Assembly: GCA_003156595.1 (NCBI GenBank)
Contig: PMHH01000125.1
Location: forward strand, 55,731-89,777
Reading direction: 5' to 3'
Source: Acidimicrobiaceae bacterium
Lineage (GTDB): Bacteria > Actinomycetota > Acidimicrobiia > Acidimicrobiales > Palsa-688
DNA: 34,047 nt
Below are positions 16,915 to 22,834 of this stretch, piece by piece; position 1 is the stretch's first letter, and the number at the start of each line of letters is the position of its first letter. A model generated the notes under the pieces. The model saw only the letters and a program-made list of their open reading frames with translations, was not told the DNA's origin and did not search any database. The position numbers were made by a program, and so were the translations under genes.

Positions 16915-17883
16915 GTGTCGATCGACAACCTCGATCCCGAGCTGAGGCCGGCCCTCGACGCCTATCTCCGCGTCGGTCTGTGCTTCGACGCGGACAGCCT
17001 GCGGTCAGTGCGCGACGTAACGCGTGCCTTGTTCGAAGCGGCGCCAGCACTGAGACCCGCCTCCGTCGCCGTCGACGATGTCACGATCCCAGGACCAGAG
17101 GGCGATCCCGAGGTGGCGTTACGTATCTACCGGCCGGACTCGTCCACTCCGGTGCCCGCTCTGTACTGGATGCATGGCGGTGGGATGGTGATCGGCTCCA
17201 TGGACATGGACGATGCGCTGTTGGTGAACGTGGTCGAGCGTCTGGGATTGGCGGTGGTCACCGTCGAGTATCGGCTGGCACCGGAACACCCCGATCCTGC
17301 TCCGGTGGAAGACTGCTACGCAGGCCTGGTATGGGCGGCAGCTCATGCCGCCGAATACGGGATCGATCCCGACCGCATCGCGGTTGGCGGGCCCAGCGCG
17401 GGAGGTGGCCTGGCAGCGGGCACGGCCCTGTTGGCCCGCGATCGCCACGGGCCGCGCGTCGCGTTCCAGCTCCTCCTCGAGCCGATGCTCGATGACCGTG
17501 CCGTCACACCGTCGTCGACCGCTTACGAGGGTTCGATAGTTTGGGACCGTAACGCCAACCGCCATGGCTGGACGGCTCTTTTGGGCGATCGGATCGGGAC
17601 GGATGCGGTGTCCCAGTACGCGGCCCCCGGGCGCGCCAAAGACCTGGAGGGTCTCCCCCCGGCATTCGTCGATGTGGGGGAGATCGAGACGTTCCGTGAC
17701 GAGTGCATCGACTTCGCCCAACGGCTCATGACGGCCGGCGTGTCCACAGAGCTTCACGTCTACCGGGGCGCCTTCCACGGATTCGACCTGATGGCCCCCG
17801 ACTCGACAGCCGGCCGCCTGGCGTGGAGCCTGCGGCGGGCCGCACTGGCGCGAGCTTTGGAGTTGGAACCATCGAGTGATTGA
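16915..17883 (+). CDS. Alpha/beta hydrolase, hormone-sensitive-lipase (HSL, bacterial family IV) esterase
   Basis: A 322-residue serine esterase. It has the oxyanion-hole motif HGGG at 87-90 (in LYWMHGGGMVIGS), the nucleophile Ser161 in GGPSAGGGLA (G-x-S-x-G), and the following YRLAPEHP segment that marks the HSL family. The catalytic His288 lies in GAFHGFD. The usual catalytic aspartate position in G-x-x-D-x-x-R-D-E is occupied by Glu258 (GEIETFRDE), a known variant. Such enzymes hydrolyse short-chain esters, with the substrate set by the N-terminal cap, which is not informative here. The start is a GTG with no obvious Shine-Dalgarno site. The divergent TetR regulator is the best candidate for its control. 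Confidence 0.92.
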   Translation: MSIDNLDPELRPALDAYLRVGLCFDADSLRSVRDVTRALFEAAPALRPASVAVDDVTIPGPEGDPEVALRIYRPDSSTPVPALYWMHGGGMVIGSMDMDDALLVNVVERLGLAVVTVEYRLAPEHPDPAPVEDCYAGLVWAAAHAAEYGIDPDRIAVGGPSAGGGLAAGTALLARDRHGPRVAFQLLLEPMLDDRAVTPSSTAYEGSIVWDRNANRHGWTALLGDRIGTDAVSQYAAPGRAKDLEGLPPAFVDVGEIETFRDECIDFAQRLMTAGVSTELHVYRGAFHGFDLMAPDSTAGRLAWSLRRAALARALELEPSSD

Positions 17884-17910
17884 TCGGCGAGACCGCCGGA
17901 CCACTCACTC

Positions 17911-18621
17911 CTATCTCCCCCTAGTCGGGGAGGTGTGAGGATCGATGGCGATGTCGAGAACCGCACGTAGCTGGCTGTCGCCGACCGGAGTGAGCAGCAG
18001 CCCCCGGTGTCGTTGCTTTCGTTCCACCCAGCGCTCCTGCAGTAGAGCGGTGCAGAAGGCGGCGCCGAGCGATCCGGCCAAATGGGGCCGGCGAACCGTC
18101 CAGTCCAGGCAAGGTCGAGCGAACCTGCGCCGCTGCCGTTGCAGAGCGTCGACATCTATATCGAAGGCGGCGAATCCCTCATACCCGGCGGGGCCGGCTT
18201 CGAAATTGTCATCGCTAACAACGAGCCACTTCTGCGCTAGCAGGCCGTCCAGGATGGCAACGCCGAGCACGCCGGCAATATGGTCGTAGCAGGTTCGGGC
18301 GAAGCCAATGGCGCTTGCCTCAGCCGACGCTCGCAGAGAACTGACCGGCGTTCTCGGACAGATCTGGGCTAGTGCCTCCAGCGCCTCGGCCACTTCTGCT
18401 CCAGTGAGCTGGAAGTAGCGGTGTCGGCCGTGCGCGGTCACTGAGACGAGGCCGCCCCTAACGAGATCCCCCAAGTGCTCGCTTGCGGTCGAGGGCTCAA
18501 CTCTGGCGACGCGCGCCAGCTCCCCGGCGGTGATCGCCCGACCGTCCAGCATGGCGGCGACCATCGCTGAGCGAGCTGGGTTGCCGAGGAGCTTCGCCAC
18601 GCTGGTGAAGTCGACATCCAT
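17911..18621 (-). CDS. ArsR-family helix-turn-helix regulator with a long C-terminal domain
   Basis: A 236-residue protein whose first 80 residues form an ArsR-type winged helix: VAKLLGNPARSAMVAAMLDG, then TAGELARVARVEPSTASEHLGDLVRGGLV and a wing ending GRHRYFQLTG. The remaining 150 residues are longer than in classical metal sensors. They contain SEASAIGFARTCYDHIAGVLGVAILDGLL and a C-terminal CLDWTVRRPHLAGSLGAA, split here as CLDWTVRRPHL and AGSLGAAFCTALL, a layout seen in a common actinobacterial ArsR subgroup of unknown ligand. It has several Cys and His residues but no recognisable CxC metal site. It lies nine bases downstream of the GlxA-like gene, on the same strand, and 24 bases downstream of a perfect palindrome that is probably its operator. 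Confidence 0.9.
   Translation of the reverse strand: MDVDFTSVAKLLGNPARSAMVAAMLDGRAITAGELARVARVEPSTASEHLGDLVRGGLVSVTAHGRHRYFQLTGAEVAEALEALAQICPRTPVSSLRASAEASAIGFARTCYDHIAGVLGVAILDGLLAQKWLVVSDDNFEAGPAGYEGFAAFDIDVDALQRQRRRFARPCLDWTVRRPHLAGSLGAAFCTALLQERWVERKQRHRGLLLTPVGDSQLRAVLDIAIDPHTSPTRGR
17915..17932. terminator. GC-rich hairpin after the convergent esterase and ArsR genes
   Basis: CTCCCC at 17915-17920 pairs perfectly with GGGGAG at 17927-17932 around a six-base loop. It lies 31 bases after the esterase stop and covers the last codons of the ArsR gene. No T-run follows, so termination is a guess. Confidence 0.35.
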
Positions 18622-18630
18622 TCCCCAAGT

Positions 18631-19665
18631 TTAGATCTCGGACACTTCGGAAATTTCCGAAATGAGCTGAACACCCGTGACGTCACCGTCCTTTTGGCTC
18701 ATATCCCTTCGGAAGGTCCTGCGGTAGTGAATGGGGGAGATGCCAAGACTCCGCTTGAAGTGATCACGCAGCGCAGGCGGACCCATGCCACACCGATCGG
18801 CGATGATGTCCACTGGAAGGTCGGTGGACTCGAGCAGGCGCTGCGCCAGCAGGACCCGCTGGCGCAGTACCCATCGGTAAGGGGTGGTGCCAGTAGTCGC
18901 ATGGAAGCGCCGGGCGAATGAACGAGGGCTCATCACAGCCTGACGGGAGAGGCCCTCCACCGACAGTTCTTCGCCCAGATGGCCTTGCGCCCATTGCAGG
19001 ACTTCGGAAAACCCATCAGGGATCTCGGCGCCGGCCAGCGGCATCTCGATGTATTGCGCCTGCCCACCGTCGCGGTGAGGAGGTACGACCATGCGGCGGG
19101 CCACGGCGTTGGCAATCTCGGCGCCATAGTCGAGATGGACGAGGTACAGACAAAGGTCGATGGCTGCCGCGGTGCCTGCCGAGGTGAGGATGTCGCCATC
19201 GTCCACGTAGAGGACATCGGGGTCGACTTTCACCCGCGGGTACCGGCTGGCGAGCTCGTCGGCGTGTATCCAGTGGGTCGTGACGGTTCGTCCGTCGAGC
19301 AGGCCTGCGGCGGCAAGCGCAAACGCGCCCGAGCACAACGAGACCAGCCGTTTACCGCGCCGGTGTGCCCTCCTCAAAGCCTCGATCAGCGCGGCAGGTG
19401 GCTCGAATCTCTCGTCCAAGGGTGGCACGATGATGGTGTCAGCCTGGCTCAGCTTATTGAAACCGTGTCTGGCGACGATGCTGAAACCGGCCGAGGTGGT
19501 CACTGGTCCTGGTTTGGGAGCACACACGAAGAACCGATACCAGGGCACGCCGAGGTACGACCGATCGATGCCGAACACTTCACACGGGACGCTCAGCTCG
19601 AACATCGACACCCCGTCGGCCACTACCACCGCCACTGTCTGCCGCTTGGCAGGATTAACGCGCAT
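18631..19665 (-). CDS. GlxA-family transcriptional regulator (DJ-1/PfpI domain plus AraC-type HTH)
   Basis: A 344-residue two-domain protein. Residues about 8-200 form a class-I glutamine amidotransferase-like (DJ-1/PfpI) domain, with the nucleophile-elbow cysteine Cys111 in SLCSGAFALAAAGLLDG and GRTVTTHWIHADELA, typical of GlxA/FtrA regulators. Residues about 225-325 are an AraC-type DNA-binding domain with LSVEGLSRQAVMSPRSFARR, FHATTGTTPYRWVLRQRV and GMGPPALRDHFKRSLGISP. Relatives control amino-acid, polyamine or one-carbon catabolism. The last residues are repetitive (EISEVSEI) because the DNA there contains the palindrome at 18646-18661. The ATG at 19665 has no Shine-Dalgarno sequence, and a leaderless transcript is possible. 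Confidence 0.93.
   Translation of the reverse strand: MRVNPAKRQTVAVVVADGVSMFELSVPCEVFGIDRSYLGVPWYRFFVCAPKPGPVTTSAGFSIVARHGFNKLSQADTIIVPPLDERFEPPAALIEALRRAHRRGKRLVSLCSGAFALAAAGLLDGRTVTTHWIHADELASRYPRVKVDPDVLYVDDGDILTSAGTAAAIDLCLYLVHLDYGAEIANAVARRMVVPPHRDGGQAQYIEMPLAGAEIPDGFSEVLQWAQGHLGEELSVEGLSRQAVMSPRSFARRFHATTGTTPYRWVLRQRVLLAQRLLESTDLPVDIIADRCGMGPPALRDHFKRSLGISPIHYRRTFRRDMSQKDGDVTGVQLISEISEVSEI
18646..18661. promoter_or_regulatory. Perfect 16-bp palindrome, likely ArsR-family operator
   Basis: TTCGGAAATTTCCGAA is its own reverse complement. With the next two bases on each side it extends to 20 positions with a single mismatched pair. It lies 24 bases upstream of the ArsR-family start (18621, minus strand) and inside the final codons of the GlxA-like gene. 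The position fits autoregulation of an internal promoter, or read-through control from the GlxA gene. Confidence 0.6.
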
Positions 19666-19717
19666 GTAGGCAAAGCTACCACTGTTGGGCCGTCCTCTGT
19701 TCCCTCAGAATGAAGGC

Positions 19718-19870
19718 ATGAACTATCACGACCCCACGTTTGACGACGACCGGACCGCTCCCCCCACAACCACGCCGACGGCGGTCAATCTGGGCCGCCG
19801 GATCTGGAGGGCTCTGCGAAGGACGTGGAGCGACATGACGTATCTCACTGAACGCCTCCTGTGCGCCTAG
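19718..19870 (+). CDS. Possible small protein of 50 residues
   Basis: An open frame from the ATG at 19718 encodes a 50-residue peptide with an acidic, threonine/proline-rich first half (HDPTFDDDRTAPP). The second half is amphipathic and basic, rich in Arg and Trp (GRRIWRALRRTWSDMTYL), and could bind a membrane or a partner protein. An AAGG immediately precedes the ATG, which is too close for an ideal ribosome-binding site. I do not recognise the family. It sits between the divergent GlxA gene and the promoter at 19880-19908. Coding is supported only by composition and position. Confidence 0.35.
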   Translation: MNYHDPTFDDDRTAPPTTTPTAVNLGRRIWRALRRTWSDMTYLTERLLCA

Positions 19871-19879
19871 AAACACTAC

Positions 19880-19908
19880 TTGACACGTGTGTACTAGCGC
19901 CGTACCGT
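19880..19908 (+). promoter_or_regulatory. Sigma-A-like promoter with an ACACGTGT palindrome
   Basis: TTGACA at 19880-19885 and TACCGT (of the TAnnnT class usual in actinobacteria) at 19903-19908 are spaced by 17 bases. The 8-bp palindrome ACACGTGT at 19883-19890 overlaps the -35 box and could be a repressor site. Transcription would start near 19915, about 30 bases before the small ORF at 19946. Confidence 0.62.
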
Positions 19909-19945
19909 AAGTGCAGACACGTCGAACAATGGATCCCGCGGAGGC

Positions 19946-20035
19946 ATGATGACGAAGAGTCCCGGAGCACCCACTGCCGGCCTCCGTTGGATCACTGAGA
20001 CGTCCCTCCTAGTGTCGACGACGGGCTTGGCATGA
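19946..20035 (+). CDS. 29-residue small ORF coupled to the downstream gene (leader peptide or small protein)
   Basis: A 30-codon frame starts with two ATGs (19946, 19949) just after GGAGG and ends TGA at 20033-20035. The stop overlaps the ATG of the next gene (ATGA, 20032-20035). A good promoter lies at 19880-19908, so the transcript, ribosome-binding site and coupling are all in place. The peptide begins MMTKSPGAPT and ends LLVSTTGLA; it is hydroxyl-rich with no clear membrane helix. It contains no run of one amino acid typical of attenuation leaders. I infer that its translation loads ribosomes onto the downstream gene, which has no Shine-Dalgarno site of its own. Whether the peptide itself matters is unknown. 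Confidence 0.55.
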   Translation: MMTKSPGAPTAGLRWITETSLLVSTTGLA

Positions 20036-20526
20036 GCCGGACCGGGCCAGTCCGGGCCCGTCGTATCGAAGTGACCGAGGAGATCCGGGCCTTCGACACT
20101 CTCGCGGAAGCTGACTACTCCGCGGCTTGGGAGGTCATGATCAGCGCCGGGGATAGGCGTTCAGCCGAGCAGTGGGCCCGAGCTATTTTCGAGGGTGCCC
20201 CCCGAGCATTGCGGGCCTTCGTTGTGACTGGGTGGATCGCCGGCCTACGCCTGCGGCTGGGGCCCCGACGTTCTCCCGATTACGTTCTCGGCTGGACGGT
20301 GGTGACCACGACGCCAGATTTGGTCATCCTCAGCGTTCAATCGTGGATGATGACGGCTCACCTCATGGTGAGCGTAGAAGAGAAGCGGGTCGTCCTGGGC
20401 AGCTTTGTGCGTTACGAGAAGCGGGGGGCAAGCGCGCTCTGGTCGACCGTCCAGCCGCTTCACCACCAAATACTTCCTTACCTCTTTGGCCGTGCCTCGT
20501 CCCGCTCGCAGCTCCTAGCGACCTGA
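20032..20526 (+). CDS. Uncharacterised protein, DUF2867/SRPBCC-like
   Basis: A 164-residue soluble protein with no signal peptide. The alternating pattern of ADYSAAWEVMI, YVLGWTVVTTTPDLVILSVQSWMMTAHLMVS, split here as YVLGWTVVTTTPDL and VILSVQSWMMTAHLMVS, and a C-terminal TVQPLHHQILPYLFGRA recalls DUF2867 proteins. Those are lipid/ligand-binding-like folds ending in a similar PFHRLIVP helix. The match is from memory and weak in detail, and no catalytic residues can be named. The ATG overlaps the stop of the 29-residue ORF, so expression should depend on it. The DNA methyltransferase follows 63 bases later and may share the transcript. Confidence 0.6.
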   Translation: MSRTGPVRARRIEVTEEIRAFDTLAEADYSAAWEVMISAGDRRSAEQWARAIFEGAPRALRAFVVTGWIAGLRLRLGPRRSPDYVLGWTVVTTTPDLVILSVQSWMMTAHLMVSVEEKRVVLGSFVRYEKRGASALWSTVQPLHHQILPYLFGRASSRSQLLAT

Positions 20527-20589
20527 TTCGAACCCCGCCGCTGGTACCGTCTCCGGGGTGACCGGGGATCTGGTCCGAAGAGACTGGCT

Positions 20590-21648
20590 GTGATCAAGTA
20601 CATCGGTTCTAAGAGAGTGCTCGTACCCGTCTTGGGTGACCTTCTGACGCGTTCAGGGGCCGAGACAGCCCTCGATCTTTTTACCGGGACCACCCGTGTT
20701 GCTCAGGAGTTCAAACGGCGGGGGGCCCGCGTGACGGCAGTCGACACTGCCCGCTACTCCGAGGTCTTCGCCCACTGTCACATTTCGACCGACGCAGCGT
20801 CCGTCGACAAGGACGATCTGCGCGACGCCTTGCTCTACCTCTCCGGCTTGCCCGGTGAGGCCGGCTATTTTACCGAGGCCTTCTGCGTCCGGTCCAGGTA
20901 CTTCCAGCCTTTCAATGGCGAGCGGGTGGATGCCATTCGCAACTCGCTTGACCGTGACTTCCGCGACAGCCCCCTGCGACCGATTCTGCTCACCAGCCTG
21001 ATCGACGCGGCCGATCGAGTCGACTCCACTACCGGTGTGCAGATGGCCTACGTCAAAGACTGGGCACCCCGTGCGTCCAAGCCCCTGGAGCTACGCACGC
21101 CTCAGCTCTATGTAGGAACCGGTTGCGCCGTTCGCGGCGACGCCCGCGACGTGGTGCACCAACTCCCGAAGGTTGATTTGGCCTACCTCGATCCGCCGTA
21201 CAACCAGCATCGGTATTTCACCAACTACCACATCTGGGAAACGCTCGTTGCTTGGGACGCTCCGGAGCACTACGGCATCGCCTGCAAACGGATTGACAGC
21301 CGTGACGACGCCACCAAGAGCGTGTTCAACCTGAAGCGGCAGATGCCGTCCGCCCTGCGGCAGGTGATCTCAGACGTGAAGGCCGAAGTTCTGGTCCTGT
21401 CCTACAACAACGAGTCGTGGATGTCGCTCGAGGATCTCATCGGGGCCTGCTCAGTACACGGTCACGTCGGCGTCCTCGCCTTCGACTCCAAGCGGTACGT
21501 CGGGGCCCAGATCGGCGTCTACAACCCCAAGGGCGAGAAGGTTGGCCGGGTCTCGCATCTCCGCAACGTCGAGTATGTGCTGGTGGCCGGACCGAAGGAT
21601 CTGGTCCGCCAGATGACCGCACCCTTCGAGACTGTTCCTCCCAGGTAG
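20590..21648 (+). CDS. DNA adenine (N6) methyltransferase, D12/Dam-like class, apparently orphan
   Basis: A 352-residue methyltransferase. The N-terminus MIKYIGSKRVL and the SAM-binding FxG motif at 31-33 (DLFTGTT) precede the catalytic DPPY at 201-204 (YLDPPYNQHRYF), which is the alpha-class order of Dam, DpnM and the FokI methylase. The intervening 150 residues would hold the target-recognition region, so the methylated site cannot be predicted. The GTG at 20590 is chosen because the conserved K-Y-I-G-S-K start follows directly. No restriction endonuclease, specificity subunit or Vsr nuclease gene is adjacent. A host regulatory or protective role is therefore possible, though a restriction partner elsewhere cannot be excluded. 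Confidence 0.92.
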   Translation: MIKYIGSKRVLVPVLGDLLTRSGAETALDLFTGTTRVAQEFKRRGARVTAVDTARYSEVFAHCHISTDAASVDKDDLRDALLYLSGLPGEAGYFTEAFCVRSRYFQPFNGERVDAIRNSLDRDFRDSPLRPILLTSLIDAADRVDSTTGVQMAYVKDWAPRASKPLELRTPQLYVGTGCAVRGDARDVVHQLPKVDLAYLDPPYNQHRYFTNYHIWETLVAWDAPEHYGIACKRIDSRDDATKSVFNLKRQMPSALRQVISDVKAEVLVLSYNNESWMSLEDLIGACSVHGHVGVLAFDSKRYVGAQIGVYNPKGEKVGRVSHLRNVEYVLVAGPKDLVRQMTAPFETVPPR

Positions 21649-21735
21649 CTGGCCCCCAACAACGGCCCGCGCCCTGCCGCGACTGCCCGACTGACCTGGC
21701 AGACTCCGCAGCGTGCCGCCGCCCGCGAACCGCAG

Positions 21736-22542
21736 TTGACCGTGGGTGATGACCGATCCGGGCCCCTGGCTGGGACCGGACGTCGCGTGGCCGTGCTGGC
21801 TCCCATGCAGGTCGAGCTGCGGCCGTTCGTGCGCCGCGCCCGCCTGCACGTCGATCCCGCCGACCGGATTGGCGCCGCCCCGATATGGCGCGGCCGCATC
21901 GGGACCACCGAGATCGTCGCCTGCAGGATTGGCATGGGACCGGAGTCGGCGGCTAACGCGACGCGGGAGTTGCTCGACCTCGTCGAGGTGGACCACGTGG
22001 TGGTGATGGGCGTGGCCGGGGGGCTGGCCCCCTCGGCCCGCATCGGAGTCGTCGTCATACCGGCGGTCGTGGTCGACTACGAGACCGGCGCCGAATACCG
22101 GCCGTCGAGTCCGATCCTCGCCGGAGTGGCCGGCGTGGCCGGGGCGGCCGGCGTGGCCGGGGCGGCCGGCGTCGGGGGGATGATCCTCACGACGAAGACG
22201 GCGATGGTGGACCCGGCCGTGCACCGGCAGTGGGCCGCCCAAGGCTTTACCGCCGTCGACATGGAGAGCTCCGGGGTCGCGGCAGTGTGCCTCGAGCGCG
22301 GCGTGCCTTGGGCGGTGGTGCGGGCCATCAGCGACCGTCCTGATCAGGACATCGTTGACGACGCGGTGGTAGCGCTCAGCAGGGCCGACGGGACACCCGA
22401 TCCGCTAGCGGTATGCAGGTTTGTGCTGCGCCGACCTTGGCGCGTCGCCGACCTCGTTACCCTGGCGCGCGGCCTGCGGCTAGCGACGGCTGCCGCGACC
22501 GAGGCGGTGGTATCGGCTTGCGTTGCTAGCTGGCCAATTTGA
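21736..22542 (+). CDS. Phosphorylase-superfamily nucleosidase (MTA/SAH nucleosidase-like)
   Basis: A 268-residue protein of the nucleoside phosphorylase fold. Recognisable parts are VAVLAPMQVELRPF near the N-terminus, GMGPESAANATREL, VVVMGVAGGLAPSARIGVVV (the phosphorylase glycine-rich strand) and the purine/ribose motif TAVDMESSGVAAVCLERGVPWAVVRAISD, split here as VDMESSGVAAV and PWAVVRAISD. In MTA/SAH nucleosidases the ME of VDMES contacts ribose and the Asp of ISD is the catalytic acid; both are present. Related enzymes hydrolyse futalosine or adenosylhomocysteine, and the methyltransferase next door makes the latter attractive but unproven. The start is uncertain: TTG at 21736, GTG at 21742 or GTG at 21787, none with a good ribosome-binding site. 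A repeat-encoded GVAGAA insert lies near residues 130-148. Confidence 0.82.
   Translation: MTVGDDRSGPLAGTGRRVAVLAPMQVELRPFVRRARLHVDPADRIGAAPIWRGRIGTTEIVACRIGMGPESAANATRELLDLVEVDHVVVMGVAGGLAPSARIGVVVIPAVVVDYETGAEYRPSSPILAGVAGVAGAAGVAGAAGVGGMILTTKTAMVDPAVHRQWAAQGFTAVDMESSGVAAVCLERGVPWAVVRAISDRPDQDIVDDAVVALSRADGTPDPLAVCRFVLRRPWRVADLVTLARGLRLATAAATEAVVSACVASWPI
22123..22176 (+). repeat. In-frame tandem repeat inside the nucleosidase gene
   Basis: Two perfect copies of the 18-bp unit GGCGTGGCCGGGGCGGCC (22132-22149 and 22150-22167) are flanked by partial copies at 22123-22131 and 22168-22176. They encode repeated GVAGAA. Unit length is a multiple of three, so copy-number change keeps the frame. 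Confidence 0.9.
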
Positions 22543-22650
22543 GCGCCCTTCACCCGGTTTCTTGGCACCCATCCGTGTTCTTGGTATCGCAGGAAGCCCT
22601 TATCGGTCCTCGACGCTACCAAGGTGGCCGAGTCCTCCCAAGAAGTCGGG

Positions 22651-22682
22651 ATTAAATACTATAGAAGATCATTAAAAGATAT
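22651..22682. other. AT-rich island in a convergent gap
   Basis: 27 of 32 bases are A or T, in otherwise strongly GC-rich DNA. The stretch contains ATACTATAG and ATTAAAAGAT. It lies in the 292-base gap between the nucleosidase end (22542) and the propeller gene end (22835), where no promoter is needed by a known gene. No convincing -35 box accompanies the TATA-like sequences. The rest of the gap holds the hairpin at 22723-22793 and no credible gene. Confidence 0.55.
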
Positions 22683-22722
22683 GGACTGCTTGGCTCAGAT
22701 CCCAATTGGGGCGAATGGGGAA

Positions 22723-22793
22723 GCGGGCGGGCATGGCGAGCGGCCGGTCCGTTGTCCTTGGACCGGACCGGACGTTCGGTCGTGTCCGCCCGC
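22723..22793. terminator. Nested GC-rich hairpin, probable bidirectional terminator
   Basis: The outer arms GCGGGCGG (22723-22730) and CCGCCCGC (22786-22793) are perfect complements. Between them the inner arms CCGGTCC (22744-22750) and GGACCGG (22760-22766) pair around a nine-base loop. The structure lies between two convergent genes and could end transcription of both. There is no T-run next to it, so a structured RNA is an alternative. Confidence 0.55.
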
Positions 22794-22834
22794 CCACCGC
22801 CGGCGGTGCACGCCGGCGCCGGCCCCGCCCCCGC

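Noticed and set aside
16680-16928. Minus-strand frame whose end (FDPASGAIVAFVNSR) faintly recalls a beta-lactamase-like hydrolase C-terminus
   Set aside because: The resemblance is a dozen residues only, the rest is basic and non-homologous, and no start signals fit. A decayed fragment cannot be excluded but is not supported.
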